64,000 nt of DNA from Thalassococcus arenae (lineage in GTDB: Bacteria > Pseudomonadota > Alphaproteobacteria > Rhodobacterales > Rhodobacteraceae). Where the stretch lies: assembly GCF_019104745.1 (NCBI RefSeq), contig NZ_JAHRWL010000001.1, forward strand, positions 1,965,001 through 2,029,000, in the 5' to 3' direction. The translations under genes and the position numbers were made by a program. This document shows, piece by piece, positions 10,139 to 20,018 of this stretch (the first letter of the stretch is position 1; every line of letters begins with the position of its first letter). Under the pieces are notes generated by a model. The model was not told where the DNA came from. It did not search any database and saw only the letters and a list, made by a program, of their open reading frames with translations.

Positions 10139-11818
10139 ATGGCAAATGCAACCATGGAGGAATTCGAGGCCCTCCTGAATGAAAGCCTCGAAATGGACAC
10201 GCCCGAAGAAGGGTCGGTTGTCAAAGGCAAGGTCATCGCGATCGAAGCGGGCCAGGCCATTATCGATGTCGGCTACAAGATGGAAGGCCGCGTCGAACTC
10301 AAGGAATTCGCGAATCCCGGCGAAAATGCCGAAATCAGCGTTGGCGATGAAGTCGAGGTCTATCTGCGCGCGGCCGAAAACGCCCGCGGCGAGGCTGTCA
10401 TCAGCCGCGAGATGGCCCGCCGCGAGGAAGCCTGGGATCGCCTGGAAAAGGCCTATGCCGGTGAAGCCCGCGTCGAAGGCGCGATCTTTGGCCGCGTCAA
10501 GGGCGGCTTTACCGTCGATCTGGGCGGTGCCGTGGCCTTCCTGCCCGGTTCGCAAGTCGATGTGCGCCCCGTGCGCGATGCAGGCCCGCTGATGGGTCTC
10601 AAGCAGCCCTTCCAGATCCTCAAGATGGATCGCCGCCGCGGCAACATCGTCGTGTCGCGCCGCGCCATTCTGGAAGAAAGCCGCGCCGAGCAGCGCGCCG
10701 AGGTCATCGGCAACCTGACCGAAGGCCAGGCCGTGGACGGCGTGGTCAAGAACATCACCGAATACGGCGCCTTCGTCGATCTGGGTGGTGTGGACGGCCT
10801 GCTGCACGTCACCGACATGGCGTGGCGCCGGGTCAATCACCCGTCGGAAATCCTGTCGATCGGCGAGACCGTCAAGGTTCAGGTCATCAAGATCAACAAG
10901 GAAACCCACCGCATTTCGCTGGGCATGAAGCAGCTTCAGGAAGATCCGTGGGATCTGGTGGCGGCCAAGTACCCGCTGAACTCGGTGCATCAGGGCCGCG
11001 TGACGAACATCACCGATTACGGTGCGTTCGTCGAACTGGAACCCGGCGTCGAAGGCCTGGTGCACGTGTCCGAGATGTCCTGGACCAAGAAGAACGTGCA
11101 TCCCGGCAAGATCGTGTCGACCTCGCAGGAGGTGGACGTCATGGTCCTGGAAATCGACAGCGCCAAGCGCCGGGTGTCGCTGGGTCTCAAGCAGACCATG
11201 CGCAACCCGTGGGAAGTCTTTGCCGAAACCCACCCCTCGGGCACCGAGGTGGAAGGCGAGGTCAAGAACATCACCGAATTCGGTCTGTTCATCGGCCTCG
11301 AAGGCGAGATCGACGGCATGGTGCACCTGTCCGACCTGTCCTGGGACGAGCGCGGCGAGGATGCGATCCAGAACTACCGCAAGGGCGACGTGGTCAAGGC
11401 CGTGGTGTCGGAAGTCGACATCGAGAAAGAGCGCATCTCGCTCTCGATCAAGGCGCTTGGCGGCGACAAGTTCGCCGACGCGGTGGGCGGCGTGAAGCGC
11501 GGCTCGATCATCACCGTCGAGGTGACGGCGATCGAGGATGGCGGGATCGAGGTGGAATACGAGGGCATGAAGTCCTTTATCCGCCGCTCCGACCTGTCGC
11601 GCGACCGGTCCGAACAACGCCCCGAGCGGTTCTCGGTCGGCAACAAGATCGACGTGCGCGTCACCAATGTCGACAGCAAGACCCGCCGACTGGGCCTGTC
11701 GATCAAGGCACGCGAGATCGCCGAGGAAAAGGAAGCCGTGGAACAGTATGGCTCGTCCGATTCGGGTGCATCGCTGGGCGACATCCTGGGCGCGGCGCTG
11801 AAGGGCGACGAAAAGTAA
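10139..11818 (+). CDS. rpsA: 30S ribosomal protein S1
   Basis: Large RNA-binding ribosomal protein that helps mRNA bind the 30S subunit. The 559-residue product contains six S1-type OB folds; the repeated signatures (I/V)TEYGAFVDL, ITDYGAFVEL and ITEFGLFIGL are visible. The frame is open back to 9905, but the family N terminus MEEFEALLNES fixes the start near ATG 10139; AAGGA lies 12 bases upstream. An in-frame ATG at 10115 would add eight residues. A possible promoter and attenuator precede it and a strong terminator follows. Confidence 0.94.
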   Translation: MANATMEEFEALLNESLEMDTPEEGSVVKGKVIAIEAGQAIIDVGYKMEGRVELKEFANPGENAEISVGDEVEVYLRAAENARGEAVISREMARREEAWDRLEKAYAGEARVEGAIFGRVKGGFTVDLGGAVAFLPGSQVDVRPVRDAGPLMGLKQPFQILKMDRRRGNIVVSRRAILEESRAEQRAEVIGNLTEGQAVDGVVKNITEYGAFVDLGGVDGLLHVTDMAWRRVNHPSEILSIGETVKVQVIKINKETHRISLGMKQLQEDPWDLVAAKYPLNSVHQGRVTNITDYGAFVELEPGVEGLVHVSEMSWTKKNVHPGKIVSTSQEVDVMVLEIDSAKRRVSLGLKQTMRNPWEVFAETHPSGTEVEGEVKNITEFGLFIGLEGEIDGMVHLSDLSWDERGEDAIQNYRKGDVVKAVVSEVDIEKERISLSIKALGGDKFADAVGGVKRGSIITVEVTAIEDGGIEVEYEGMKSFIRRSDLSRDRSEQRPERFSVGNKIDVRVTNVDSKTRRLGLSIKAREIAEEKEAVEQYGSSDSGASLGDILGAALKGDEK

Positions 11819-11843
11819 GCCGGCCGCATCCAGTCAAGACACG

Positions 11844-11872
11844 AAGGCCCCGGTTTTCCGGGGCCTTTTTCC
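11844..11872 (+). terminator. rho-independent terminator of rpsA
   Basis: AAGGCCCCGG (11844-11853) pairs with CCGGGGCCTT (11858-11867) around a TTTT loop, followed by further T residues. Confidence 0.9.
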
Positions 11873-11908
11873 TTTGAACGGTGTAAAATCCCGGAAAGAG
11901 GACACCGG

Positions 11909-13189
11909 ATGCCGCAGACCGACGCTTATGGAAACCGCCTGAACACCCCAAGTCCCGCGGCACGGGAAGCGTATGACCGAGGGGTGCAGGTGTTCCTGAG
12001 CGGGAATTACGGGGCTGCCGAGGCATTTCGCGACTGCGTCGCTGCCGATCCGGGTTTCGGCCTGGGTCACGCAGCTTTGGCGCGGGCGCAGATGATGGCC
12101 GGCGACATGGCTTCGGCCAGGACATCTCTGGGCGCAGCGGCGCGGCTTGTGGTTTCGGACGACACCCGCGCGCAACAGCATGTCGCCGCATTGCAGGCAG
12201 TGCTGTCCGGGCGATCGAAAGAGGCACGCGCGCTGGTCTTCTCCCATGTCCGCGACTATCCGCGTGACGCGCTGACCGCGCAGCTATGCACCAATGTCTT
12301 CGGTCTGATCGGGTTTTCCGGCGAAATCGGCCGCGAGGCCGAGCTTCTGGCCTATACCGGATGGCTCTTGCCGCATTACGGCGAGGATTGGTGGATACTG
12401 TCGATGCATGCCCTGTCATTGTGTGAAACCGGACGCATCGCAGCCAGCCAGGCGATGATGGAGCGCGCCTTGGCGCTGAACTCGCGAAACGCGCATGGCG
12501 CGCATTTCAAGTCCCACGCCTATTACGAAGCGGGCGAGACCGCACGCGGCCAGGCCTATCTGGCCGACTGGATCACCGGGCTCGACCGGCGTTCGATCCT
12601 GCACGGGCATCTGAACTGGCACGCGGCGTTATGGGCGTTGCAGGATGGCGATACCGCGGCGATGTGGTCGATCCTGGACAGCACGATCTTGCCGGATACC
12701 TCGCACGGCCTGCCCTTGAACGTGCTGACCGATACCGCCGCGCTTCTGTGGCGCGCCGAATTGGCCGGGATCGACGTGCCGGCCGATCGTTGGCGGCAGA
12801 TGTCGGACTATGCGGCGCAACACTTCGATACGCCCGGGCAAAGCTTTGCCGACATGCATGCGGCCCTGAGTCACGCGATGGCGGGCGACGGCGACCGGTT
12901 GGCGCGGCTGGTCGAGGCGTCGCGCGGTTTTGCCGCCGACCTGGTGCGCCCGGTCGCCAGCGCCTGGGGCGCCATCGCGCGCCAGGACTGGCCCGGCGCG
13001 CTGGATGCGTTGGTCCCGGTCCTTGCCCAGTCAGAGAGGATCGGCGGCAGCCGGGCGCAGCGCGATCTGCTGGAACTGAGCCATGCGATGGTGTTGCTGA
13101 GACTGGGGCGCCGCGACGAGGCCAGCCGCGCCCTGGCCCTGCGCAGACCCTTTCTGGACAGGCCGGTTCCGGTTTCCGGTCTGCATTGA
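11909..13189 (+). CDS. TTC38-like tetratricopeptide repeat protein
   Basis: A 426-residue soluble protein of helical hairpin repeats. The N terminus (AAREAYDRGVQVFLSGNYGAAEAF) starts the first TPR-like unit, and the C-terminal IGGSRAQRDLLELS motif together with HGHLNWHAALWALQDGD near residue 230 resembles the TTC38 family also found in animals. No signal peptide or catalytic motif is seen, so a scaffold or binding role is likely. It stands alone after the rpsA terminator; AGAGGA just upstream of ATG 11909 serves as ribosome-binding site. The family name is recognised from sequence pattern only. Confidence 0.75.
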   Translation: MPQTDAYGNRLNTPSPAAREAYDRGVQVFLSGNYGAAEAFRDCVAADPGFGLGHAALARAQMMAGDMASARTSLGAAARLVVSDDTRAQQHVAALQAVLSGRSKEARALVFSHVRDYPRDALTAQLCTNVFGLIGFSGEIGREAELLAYTGWLLPHYGEDWWILSMHALSLCETGRIAASQAMMERALALNSRNAHGAHFKSHAYYEAGETARGQAYLADWITGLDRRSILHGHLNWHAALWALQDGDTAAMWSILDSTILPDTSHGLPLNVLTDTAALLWRAELAGIDVPADRWRQMSDYAAQHFDTPGQSFADMHAALSHAMAGDGDRLARLVEASRGFAADLVRPVASAWGAIARQDWPGALDALVPVLAQSERIGGSRAQRDLLELSHAMVLLRLGRRDEASRALALRRPFLDRPVPVSGLH

Positions 13190-13419
13190 TTCCGGCCCGG
13201 GACAGGCGCCGAATCGGTGTGATGCGCGCATCGACCTGTGTGTCTGTATTCGCGAATTCCCTGCCCGCGACGCGCGGATTTCCGCACCGTGCAGCCCACA
13301 AACCGCTGCTAGGCATGAGTTTTCCCGCACTTGCATGTTTCCCAAAGCGTGGCATCCGCGTATAGTCTGCGGGCACCAGGTGCCGTGCACAAGGCACTGT
13401 TCCAGGGGGATGTGTGGCG

Positions 13420-13701
13420 ATGATCAGGTCGGAATTGATCCAGAAGATTGCGGACGAGAACCCGCACCTGTATCAACGGGATGTCGAGCGGATCGTGAAC
13501 ACGATCTTCGAAGAGATCACCAACGCGATGGCGCGGGGCGACCGCGTCGAACTGCGCGGGTTCGGTGCCTTTTCGGTCAAGAAACGGGACGCTCGGATTG
13601 GCCGCAACCCGCGCACCGGTGAATCGGTCAAGGTCGAGGAGAAAAGCGTACCTTTCTTCAAGACCGGCAAGCTGCTGCGCGACCGATTGAACGGAAAGTA
13701 G
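13420..13701 (+). CDS. ihfB: integration host factor beta subunit
   Basis: DNA-bending histone-like protein that acts as a heterodimer with IHF alpha. The 93-residue product has the family start [14 protein letters not shown], the [13 protein letters not shown] core and the DNA-intercalating proline in [15 protein letters not shown] 13420 is preferred over the in-frame GTG at 13414 because AGGGGGA lies nine bases upstream of it. The 230 bases upstream hold no gene; a TATAGT -10-like hexamer is at 13361-13366 with only a weak -35, and GGCACC-A-GGTGCC forms a palindrome at 13372-13384. lapA follows after three bases. Confidence 0.94.
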   Translation: MIRSELIQKIADENPHLYQRDVERIVNTIFEEITNAMARGDRVELRGFGAFSVKKRDARIGRNPRTGESVKVEEKSVPFFKTGKLLRDRLNGK

Positions 13702-13704
13702 TCC

Positions 13705-14064
13705 ATGCGATATATCCGCTATGCCTTCCTGCTGGCCCTGGCCATCGTTCTGGTGACCGTGGCTCTGGCCAATCGTGGCATGGCCACGCTGAACACGCTG
13801 CCCCAGGGGCTGGCCGCGGTGCCGGGAATGGACCTGCTGGCCTTCTCGGTCCAGTTGCCGCTGTTCGTGGTGATCTTTGCCGGGATCGTCGCGGGGCTGT
13901 TGATCGGCTTCGTCTGGGAATGGCTGCGCGAGCACAAGCACCGCGCCGAAGTGGCGCGCAAGCAGGCCGAGGTCAAACAGCTGGAACGCGAGTTGAAGCG
14001 CACCCAGGCCGAGCGCGACAAGGACAAGGACGAGGTCCTGGCGCTGCTCGACCGGGCGGGCTGA
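13705..14064 (+). CDS. LapA-domain inner membrane protein
   Basis: A 119-residue protein of the lipopolysaccharide assembly protein A (DUF1049) type. Two transmembrane helices (about residues 4-22 and 50-72) are followed by a charged coiled-coil tail ([18 protein letters not shown]). In E. coli, LapA/LapB controls the balance of LPS synthesis through LpxC turnover; whether that holds here is an inference from the family. It follows ihfB after three bases, the common arrangement in proteobacteria. Confidence 0.85.
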   Translation: MRYIRYAFLLALAIVLVTVALANRGMATLNTLPQGLAAVPGMDLLAFSVQLPLFVVIFAGIVAGLLIGFVWEWLREHKHRAEVARKQAEVKQLERELKRTQAERDKDKDEVLALLDRAG

Positions 14065-14080
14065 CGGCGGGGTCGTTCGG

Positions 14081-14145
14081 GGGGGCGCTGCCCCCGTCGC
14101 GGCAAGCCGCGACTCCCCCGGGATATTTTCCAACCAGAGAAGAAC
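14081..14145 (+). repeat. composite palindromic intergenic element before trpF
   Basis: GGGGGC-gct-GCCCCC (14081-14095) is followed directly by GTCGCGGC-aa-GCCGCGAC (14096-14113), then CCCCCGGGATATTTTCCAACC and AGAGAAGAA up to 14145. The last part resembles the dispersed GTATTTT/AGAGAAGAAG element; the hairpin-plus-GGATATTT arrangement recurs at 40815-40868. Confidence 0.6.
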
Positions 14146-14153
14146 GGACCGTC

Positions 14154-14816
14154 ATGCCGGACGTCAGGGTCAAGATTTGCGGGCTGACCAAGCCCGACGA
14201 TATCGAGGCGGCCGCTTCGGCCGGTGCGGCCTATGGCGGATTTGTCTTCTTCGCCAAAAGCCCCCGGCATCTGGAGTTCGCTGCGGCAAGAAGCCTGGCG
14301 CTGTACGCGCCCCCGGGACTGGCCAAGGTGGCGCTGGTGGTGGATGCCGATGATGGGTTCCTCGACGCGCTGACCGCGACGGTGCCGCTGGACATGTTGC
14401 AGTTGCATGGCCACGAGACCCCCGAACGGGTGGCAGAGATCAAGGCGCGCTTCCGCCTTCCGGTGATGAAGGCGGTCGGTATCGCGACCGCGGACGATTT
14501 GCCGGAAATCGGCCGTTACGCCCAGGTGGCCGACCAGATCCTGATAGATGCCAAGCCCGCGCCGGAAGCGGATCTGCCGGGCGGCAACGGACTTGCCTTC
14601 GACTGGCGGCTGGTGGCGGGCAAACGCTGGGCCAAGCCATGGATGCTCGCAGGCGGTTTGACGCCCGACACCGTGGCCGAGGCGGTGGCGTTGACCGGGG
14701 CGCGCCAGGTCGACGTGTCGTCCGGTGTGGAATCGGCACCCGGTGTGAAGGACGCGGGCAAGATCGCCGCGTTCGTCGCCGCGGCGCAGGCTGCCAAGGC
14801 GGTTCCGCGGATCTAG
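14154..14816 (+). CDS. trpF: phosphoribosylanthranilate isomerase
   Basis: Third step of tryptophan synthesis, an Amadori rearrangement on a TIM barrel. The 220-residue protein starts [13 protein letters not shown], with the catalytic Cys in KICGLT and the catalytic Asp in the strand ILIDAKP; LQLHGHE and the terminal phosphate-binding [15 protein letters not shown] are typical. ATG 14154 fits the family start, although the frame is open further upstream. Its stop codon overlaps the convergent ArsC-like gene by four bases. Confidence 0.94.
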   Translation: MPDVRVKICGLTKPDDIEAAASAGAAYGGFVFFAKSPRHLEFAAARSLALYAPPGLAKVALVVDADDGFLDALTATVPLDMLQLHGHETPERVAEIKARFRLPVMKAVGIATADDLPEIGRYAQVADQILIDAKPAPEADLPGGNGLAFDWRLVAGKRWAKPWMLAGGLTPDTVAEAVALTGARQVDVSSGVESAPGVKDAGKIAAFVAAAQAAKAVPRI

Positions 14817-15147
14817 AGCAGGTCCAGCACGCGCTTGGGCGGACGCCCGATGACGGCGCGGTCGCCGACGATCAGCACGGGGCGTTCGATCAGTTTGGGG
14901 GCCCGGGCCATCGCGTCGATCAGCGTCGCGTCGTCATCGTCGCGCGACAGGCCCATCGCCCTGAATTCCGGCTCGTTCACCCGCATCAGCTCGATGGCGC
15001 GCAACCCCAGAGCCGTCAGAACGGTGCGCAGCTCGTCGGGGGATAGCGGATCGTCGAGATACCGCCGCACGACCACATCCGCGCCTTGCTGTTCCAGCAG
15101 GGCCAAAGCCTGGCGCGATTTCGAACAGCGGGGGTTGTGCCAGAGGA

Positions 15148-15151
<4 letters not shown>
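14813..15151 (-). CDS. ArsC-family (glutaredoxin-like) reductase
   Basis: A 112-residue protein of the ArsC family with the thioredoxin-like fold. The catalytic-type motif [11 protein letters not shown] at residues 6-16 carries the single redox Cys, and [16 protein letters not shown] near the C terminus is the usual ending. It may be a glutaredoxin-dependent arsenate reductase, but family members without arsenate activity (YfgD-like) are common and no arsenic genes lie nearby. The start overlaps the pyrD stop by ATGA, making it the last gene of the DUF952-DUF1330-pyrD operon. Confidence 0.85.
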
Positions 15152-16202
<1,051 letters not shown>

Positions 16203-16206
<4 letters not shown>

Positions 16207-16631
16207 CCGAACACCTCGCCGCTGCCGCGTGGTTCGCAGCGGATCAGCCGCGAGGTCAGAACCGCGGCCTGCCGGTGCATGACGGCAGCGCGGTAGGCCG
16301 GGTCGGTGACCATGGCCAGAAAGGCGTGCGCCGAGGGGTAGCGGGCGATGAACACGTGATCCCAGCTCTCGTCGTCGGGGCCGATCAGGGTGGTCTGGAA
16401 CCCGCCGCGCCACAGGATCGACCCGCCCAGTCGCGCCAGCACCGGCGCGCTTTCGGCGCCATAACGGGCATAGGCCTGCGCGCCGGTCAGCCCGGCATCG
16501 GCCAGGGCGTGGTCGCCGGGATAGTCGGCCGTGTCGCGCAAGCGGACGAGGTTCAACATTTCTATCGGGTGATCGCGGGGCAGGGATTTGAACGCGTCGA
16601 ACTGCGCGCGGGTGGGGTCGATATGGCTCAT
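16203..16631 (-). CDS. DUF1330-family protein
   Basis: A 142-residue small soluble protein with the features of DUF1330, a ferredoxin-like dimeric alpha/beta-barrel fold: [41 protein letters not shown] and the [20 protein letters not shown] strand. No function is established for the family. The start (MSHIDPT) is set by the ATGA overlap with the upstream DUF952 gene, and its stop overlaps pyrD the same way, so the genes are translated as a coupled set. Confidence 0.85.
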
Positions 16632-16966
16632 GAAAACCCGTCCGGGAAGACATGGCCATCGGGCCCAAGCGGCAGCGGCTGCGCCCAGACCACATGGGCC
16701 AGGGTCAGCGGGCCGTAGTAATGCGGAAATAGCGCACCGCCGCGGGACGGCTCCCACTTCAGGGCGTCGCCCATGCGGTCGGTTTCGAGCGCCGCCAGCA
16801 TCAGACCGTCGGCGCCTGCGAAATGCTTGGCGGCGGTTTCGCGCGCCTGTTCCGCGGTCGAGAAATGGACATAGCCATCGGCGATGTCGACCGGCGCGCC
16901 GGGCGTTTCGCCCTGCGACCGGAGCGCATCCCATTCCGGGCCGCGCAGGATTTTGTAGATCAGCAT
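16628..16966 (-). CDS. DUF952-family protein
   Basis: A 112-residue protein with DUF952 hallmarks: [15 protein letters not shown] at the start, [39 protein letters not shown]. The fold is related to ADP-ribosyltransferase-like small proteins but the role is unknown. The open frame extends to 17062, but the family start and position point to ATG 16966. It is the first gene of the reverse operon ending in the ArsC-like gene. The upstream frame overlaps the candidate promoter of the divergent 5'-nucleotidase gene. Confidence 0.8.
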   Translation of the reverse strand: MLIYKILRGPEWDALRSQGETPGAPVDIADGYVHFSTAEQARETAAKHFAGADGLMLAALETDRMGDALKWEPSRGGALFPHYYGPLTLAHVVWAQPLPLGPDGHVFPDGFS

Positions 16967-17055
16967 GTCCGACCCATGCCGCGCCGGGAAATCGCGGTCA
17001 AGTGCCTCTGTCACCGGCAAGCCGCCGGGACGAGCGCCTTGCCCTCGCGTAGTTT

Positions 17056-17084
17056 TTGACACCGGCCGCAGGCAGGGACATCAT
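17056..17084 (+). promoter_or_regulatory. candidate promoter of the 5'-nucleotidase gene
   Basis: A perfect TTGACA (17056-17061) is followed after 17 bases by CATCAT (17079-17084), four of six matches to the -10 consensus. The start codon at 17119 is about 28 bases from the predicted transcription start. Confidence 0.55.
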
Positions 17085-17118
17085 CGCCCCAGATAATAAC
17101 CCGACAGAGAGGATTCCC

Positions 17119-18675
17119 ATGACCATTCGACTTTTGACCAGCGCAGCGGCACTTGCGCTGACGGCCGGTGTGGCCAGCGCCGATTACACGCTGACCATCC
17201 TGCACACCAATGATTTCCACGCCCGGTTCGAGCCGATCAACCGTTTCGATTCGGGATGCAGCGCCGAGGATGATGCCGAGGGCAAATGCTTTGGCGGTTC
17301 GGCGCGCCTGATGACGGCAATCGGCGAGGCGCGCGCGCGGTCGAACAACTCGATCCTCGTGGATGGCGGCGACCAATTCCAGGGCACGCTGTTCTACACC
17401 TACTACAAGGGCAAGCTGGCCGCCGAGATGATGAACCAGATGGGCTATGACGGTATGACCGTCGGCAACCACGAATTCGACGACGGCCCCGAAGTACTGC
17501 GCGGCTTTGTCGACGCGGTGGAATTTCCGATCCTGATGTCCAACGCCGACATTTCGGGCGAACCGCTGCTGGCTGGCGCGATCCAGAAATCGGTGGTGAT
17601 CGAACGCGGCGGCGAAAAGATCGGCATGATCGGGCTGACGCCCGAGGATACCGATGAACTGGCCAGCCCCGGCCCCAACGTGACTTTCACCGATCCGGTC
17701 GCGGCGGTTCAGGGCGAGGTCGACAGGCTGACTGCCGAAGGCGTGAACAAGATCATCGTGCTGTCTCATTCCGGCTACAACACCGATCTTCGGATCGCAG
17801 AGCAGACAACCGGTGTCGACGTGATCGTCGGTGGCCATTCGAACACCTTGCTGGGCGACATGGAAGGCGCGGCGGGCGCCTATCCGACGATGGTGGGCGA
17901 CACCGCGATCGTGCAGGCCTACGCCTACGGCAAGTTTCTGGGCGAACTGAACGTGACCTTCGATGATGCCGGTGTCATCACCGAGGCGGTCGGCGCGCCG
18001 ATCATCATGGATGCCGCGGTCGCCGAGGACGAGGCGACCAAGGCGCGTATCGCCGAAGCCGCGGTGCCGCTGGAAGAAATCCGCAACCGGGTCGTGGCCG
18101 AAGCCGCCGAAGCCATCGAGGGCGACCGGTCGGTCTGCCGGGCGATGGAATGCCCGATGGGGTCGCTCATCGCCGATGCGATGCTCGACCGGGTCAAGGA
18201 CCAGGGCATCCAGATCGCCATCCAGAACGGCGGCGGCATCCGTGCGTCGATCGACGCCGGCCCCATCACCATGGGCGAGGTGCTGACCGTGCTGCCGTTC
18301 CAGAACACGCTGTCGACCTTCCAGGTGACCGGTGCGACCATCGTCGCGGCGCTGGAAAACGGCGTCAGCCAGATCGAGGAAGGCGCAGGCCGCTTCCCCC
18401 AGGTGGCGGGGCTCAGCTATGCCTTCGACGCGACCAAGCCCGCCGGCGAACGGGTGTCCGACGTGATGGTGGGCGGTGCGCCGATCGAGATGGACAAGGT
18501 CTATGGCGTGGTGTCCAACAACTATGTCCGCAATGGCGGCGACGGCTATGCGATGTTCCGCGATGCCCAGAACGCCTATGATTTCGGCCCCGACCTGGCC
18601 GACGTCACCGCCGAGTTCCTGGCCAAGACGGGACCGTTCAAGCCCTATACCGACGGCCGCATCACCAAGAAATAA
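17119..18675 (+). CDS. periplasmic 5'-nucleotidase / UDP-sugar hydrolase
   Basis: A 518-residue exported metallophosphoesterase of the UshA/5'-nucleotidase family, which removes phosphate from extracellular nucleotides. Residues 1-21 are a signal peptide ending ASA. The metal-binding motifs ILHTNDFHARFEP, DGGDQFQGT, VGNHEFDDG, VLSHSGYNTD and VGGHSNT occur in order, followed by the C-terminal substrate domain with IQNGGGIRASI and NNYVRNGGDGYAMF. Start at ATG 17119 has AGAGAGGA upstream. It has its own promoter and a strong terminator, so it is probably monocistronic. Confidence 0.92.
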   Translation: MTIRLLTSAAALALTAGVASADYTLTILHTNDFHARFEPINRFDSGCSAEDDAEGKCFGGSARLMTAIGEARARSNNSILVDGGDQFQGTLFYTYYKGKLAAEMMNQMGYDGMTVGNHEFDDGPEVLRGFVDAVEFPILMSNADISGEPLLAGAIQKSVVIERGGEKIGMIGLTPEDTDELASPGPNVTFTDPVAAVQGEVDRLTAEGVNKIIVLSHSGYNTDLRIAEQTTGVDVIVGGHSNTLLGDMEGAAGAYPTMVGDTAIVQAYAYGKFLGELNVTFDDAGVITEAVGAPIIMDAAVAEDEATKARIAEAAVPLEEIRNRVVAEAAEAIEGDRSVCRAMECPMGSLIADAMLDRVKDQGIQIAIQNGGGIRASIDAGPITMGEVLTVLPFQNTLSTFQVTGATIVAALENGVSQIEEGAGRFPQVAGLSYAFDATKPAGERVSDVMVGGAPIEMDKVYGVVSNNYVRNGGDGYAMFRDAQNAYDFGPDLADVTAEFLAKTGPFKPYTDGRITKK

Positions 18676-18684
18676 CGCTCCGGC

Positions 18685-18720
18685 GGCGCGCCTGGCCAAC
18701 CGGGCGCGCCGTCCCTTTTT
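18685..18720 (+). terminator. rho-independent terminator of the 5'-nucleotidase gene
   Basis: GGCGCGCC (18685-18692) pairs with GGCGCGCC (18703-18710), followed by GTCCCTTTTT. Confidence 0.85.
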
Positions 18721-18815
18721 CATCTTGCAAGGTAAACTCCGGGGGAGGCCCGCAGGGCCGGGGGCAGAGCCCCACCCGGCTTTCCATCCCGCGCCGCCCA
18801 TGCCATGACAGCGGC

Positions 18816-20009
18816 ATGGTCACGGTCACCGAACATTACGACGCCTATCCCTATCCCGAACGCGATCCGGCGGACGAGGCGACGCGCCTGGTCACCGGTT
18901 CGCCCTCTCATCCGCTCGAGATCGACCATTACCTGTTCGGTGGAAAACGTGACTGGTCGCAGCCGTTGCGCGTTTTGGTGGCGGGGGGCGGCACCGGGGA
19001 CGGGCTGATCCAGCTGGCCACATTGCTGACCAAGGCGGGCAAGCCGTTCGAGATCACCTATCTTGACCTGTCGACCAGGGCACGGGCCGTTGCCGAGGCC
19101 CGCGCGGCGGCGCGCGGTCTGACGGGTATCGCCTTTCACACTGCCAGCCTGCTGGATGCGCCCGATCATGGGTCTTTCGACTACATCGACTGCTGCGGCG
19201 TGCTGCATCACCTGCCCGATCCGCCGCAGGGCTTTCGCGCCCTGCGCGCCGCGTTGGCGCCGGGTGGTGGCATGGGGTTCATGGTCTACGCGCCTTACGG
19301 ACGGTCCGGCGTCTATCCCTTGCAAGAGGCATTCGGCGTCCTGTTCGCGGGGCTGTCCGCACAGGACAGGCTGAAGCGGGCGAAGGCGATCGTTGCCGGC
19401 CTGCCCTCGGGCCATCCCTTTGCCGCCAATCCCAATCTCGGCGATCACCGTGCGAGCGATGCAGGGTTTTACGATCTTCTGTTGCATGGCCAGGACCGTG
19501 CCTATTCGGTGACGGAACTGGCCGGCGTGCTGTCGGACACGGGATGGCGGTTGCAGGGTTTCACCACGCCGGCCCTCTACGACCTGGCTCGCATCACCGA
19601 CCGACCCGCCGGCATGGACGATGTGACCGCCATGGCGCTGGCGGAAAAGCTGACCGGCACGATCCGGGTGCATGTCGCCTATGCGGTGCCGTCCGGCGAT
19701 CCCCGAAAGCCGGCAAGCGGCAGCGACCGGACGCTGGTTCCGCACCTGAAGGGTGTGGCGCCTCGGGTCCTGGCGCAAGCGGTGGCGCAGGGCAAATCGC
19801 TTCCGGTGAGCAGCGACGGCGTCAAGGCGGAGCTGCGCCTGCCGCGCGAAGCCGCGGTGCTGCTGGCCGACATCGACGGCCGGCGCGATCTGGCCCGGAT
19901 CGCCGCCGGCGCGGGGCTCGACCCGCTGGCCTTCGGCGCGTTGTGGTCGAAGGTCGAAGCGCCGTTGCTGAACTGGGGTCTGCTTCTCTATTCCGGGATG
20001 CTGCGCTAG
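18816..20009 (+). CDS. class I SAM-dependent methyltransferase, substrate unknown
   Basis: A 397-residue protein with a Rossmann methyltransferase core at about residues 50-170: motif I is VLVAGGGTGDGLIQLA, motif II includes ITYLDLSTRARAVAEAR, and DYIDCCGVLHHLPDP is motif IV with the following loop. A C-terminal domain of roughly 110 residues (from about 285) may bind the substrate. An N-terminal HYDAYPYPERDP segment is typical of a methyltransferase group common in marine alphaproteobacteria. The substrate is not predictable. The SRAP gene follows after nine bases. Confidence 0.82.
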   Translation: MVTVTEHYDAYPYPERDPADEATRLVTGSPSHPLEIDHYLFGGKRDWSQPLRVLVAGGGTGDGLIQLATLLTKAGKPFEITYLDLSTRARAVAEARAAARGLTGIAFHTASLLDAPDHGSFDYIDCCGVLHHLPDPPQGFRALRAALAPGGGMGFMVYAPYGRSGVYPLQEAFGVLFAGLSAQDRLKRAKAIVAGLPSGHPFAANPNLGDHRASDAGFYDLLLHGQDRAYSVTELAGVLSDTGWRLQGFTTPALYDLARITDRPAGMDDVTAMALAEKLTGTIRVHVAYAVPSGDPRKPASGSDRTLVPHLKGVAPRVLAQAVAQGKSLPVSSDGVKAELRLPREAAVLLADIDGRRDLARIAAGAGLDPLAFGALWSKVEAPLLNWGLLLYSGMLR

Positions 20010-20018
20010 GCTGATCCC

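Noticed and set aside
8873..11617. A 914-codon open frame on the minus strand, opposite rpsA and cmk
   Set aside because: It is a GC-rich shadow of well-identified genes, has no family resemblance and an Asp/His/Arg-rich composition typical of antisense frames.
13372..13399. Palindrome GGCACC-A-GGTGCC upstream of ihfB as an IHF site or terminator
   Set aside because: It lacks an IHF consensus and a T tract; with only a weak promoter nearby its meaning cannot be supported.
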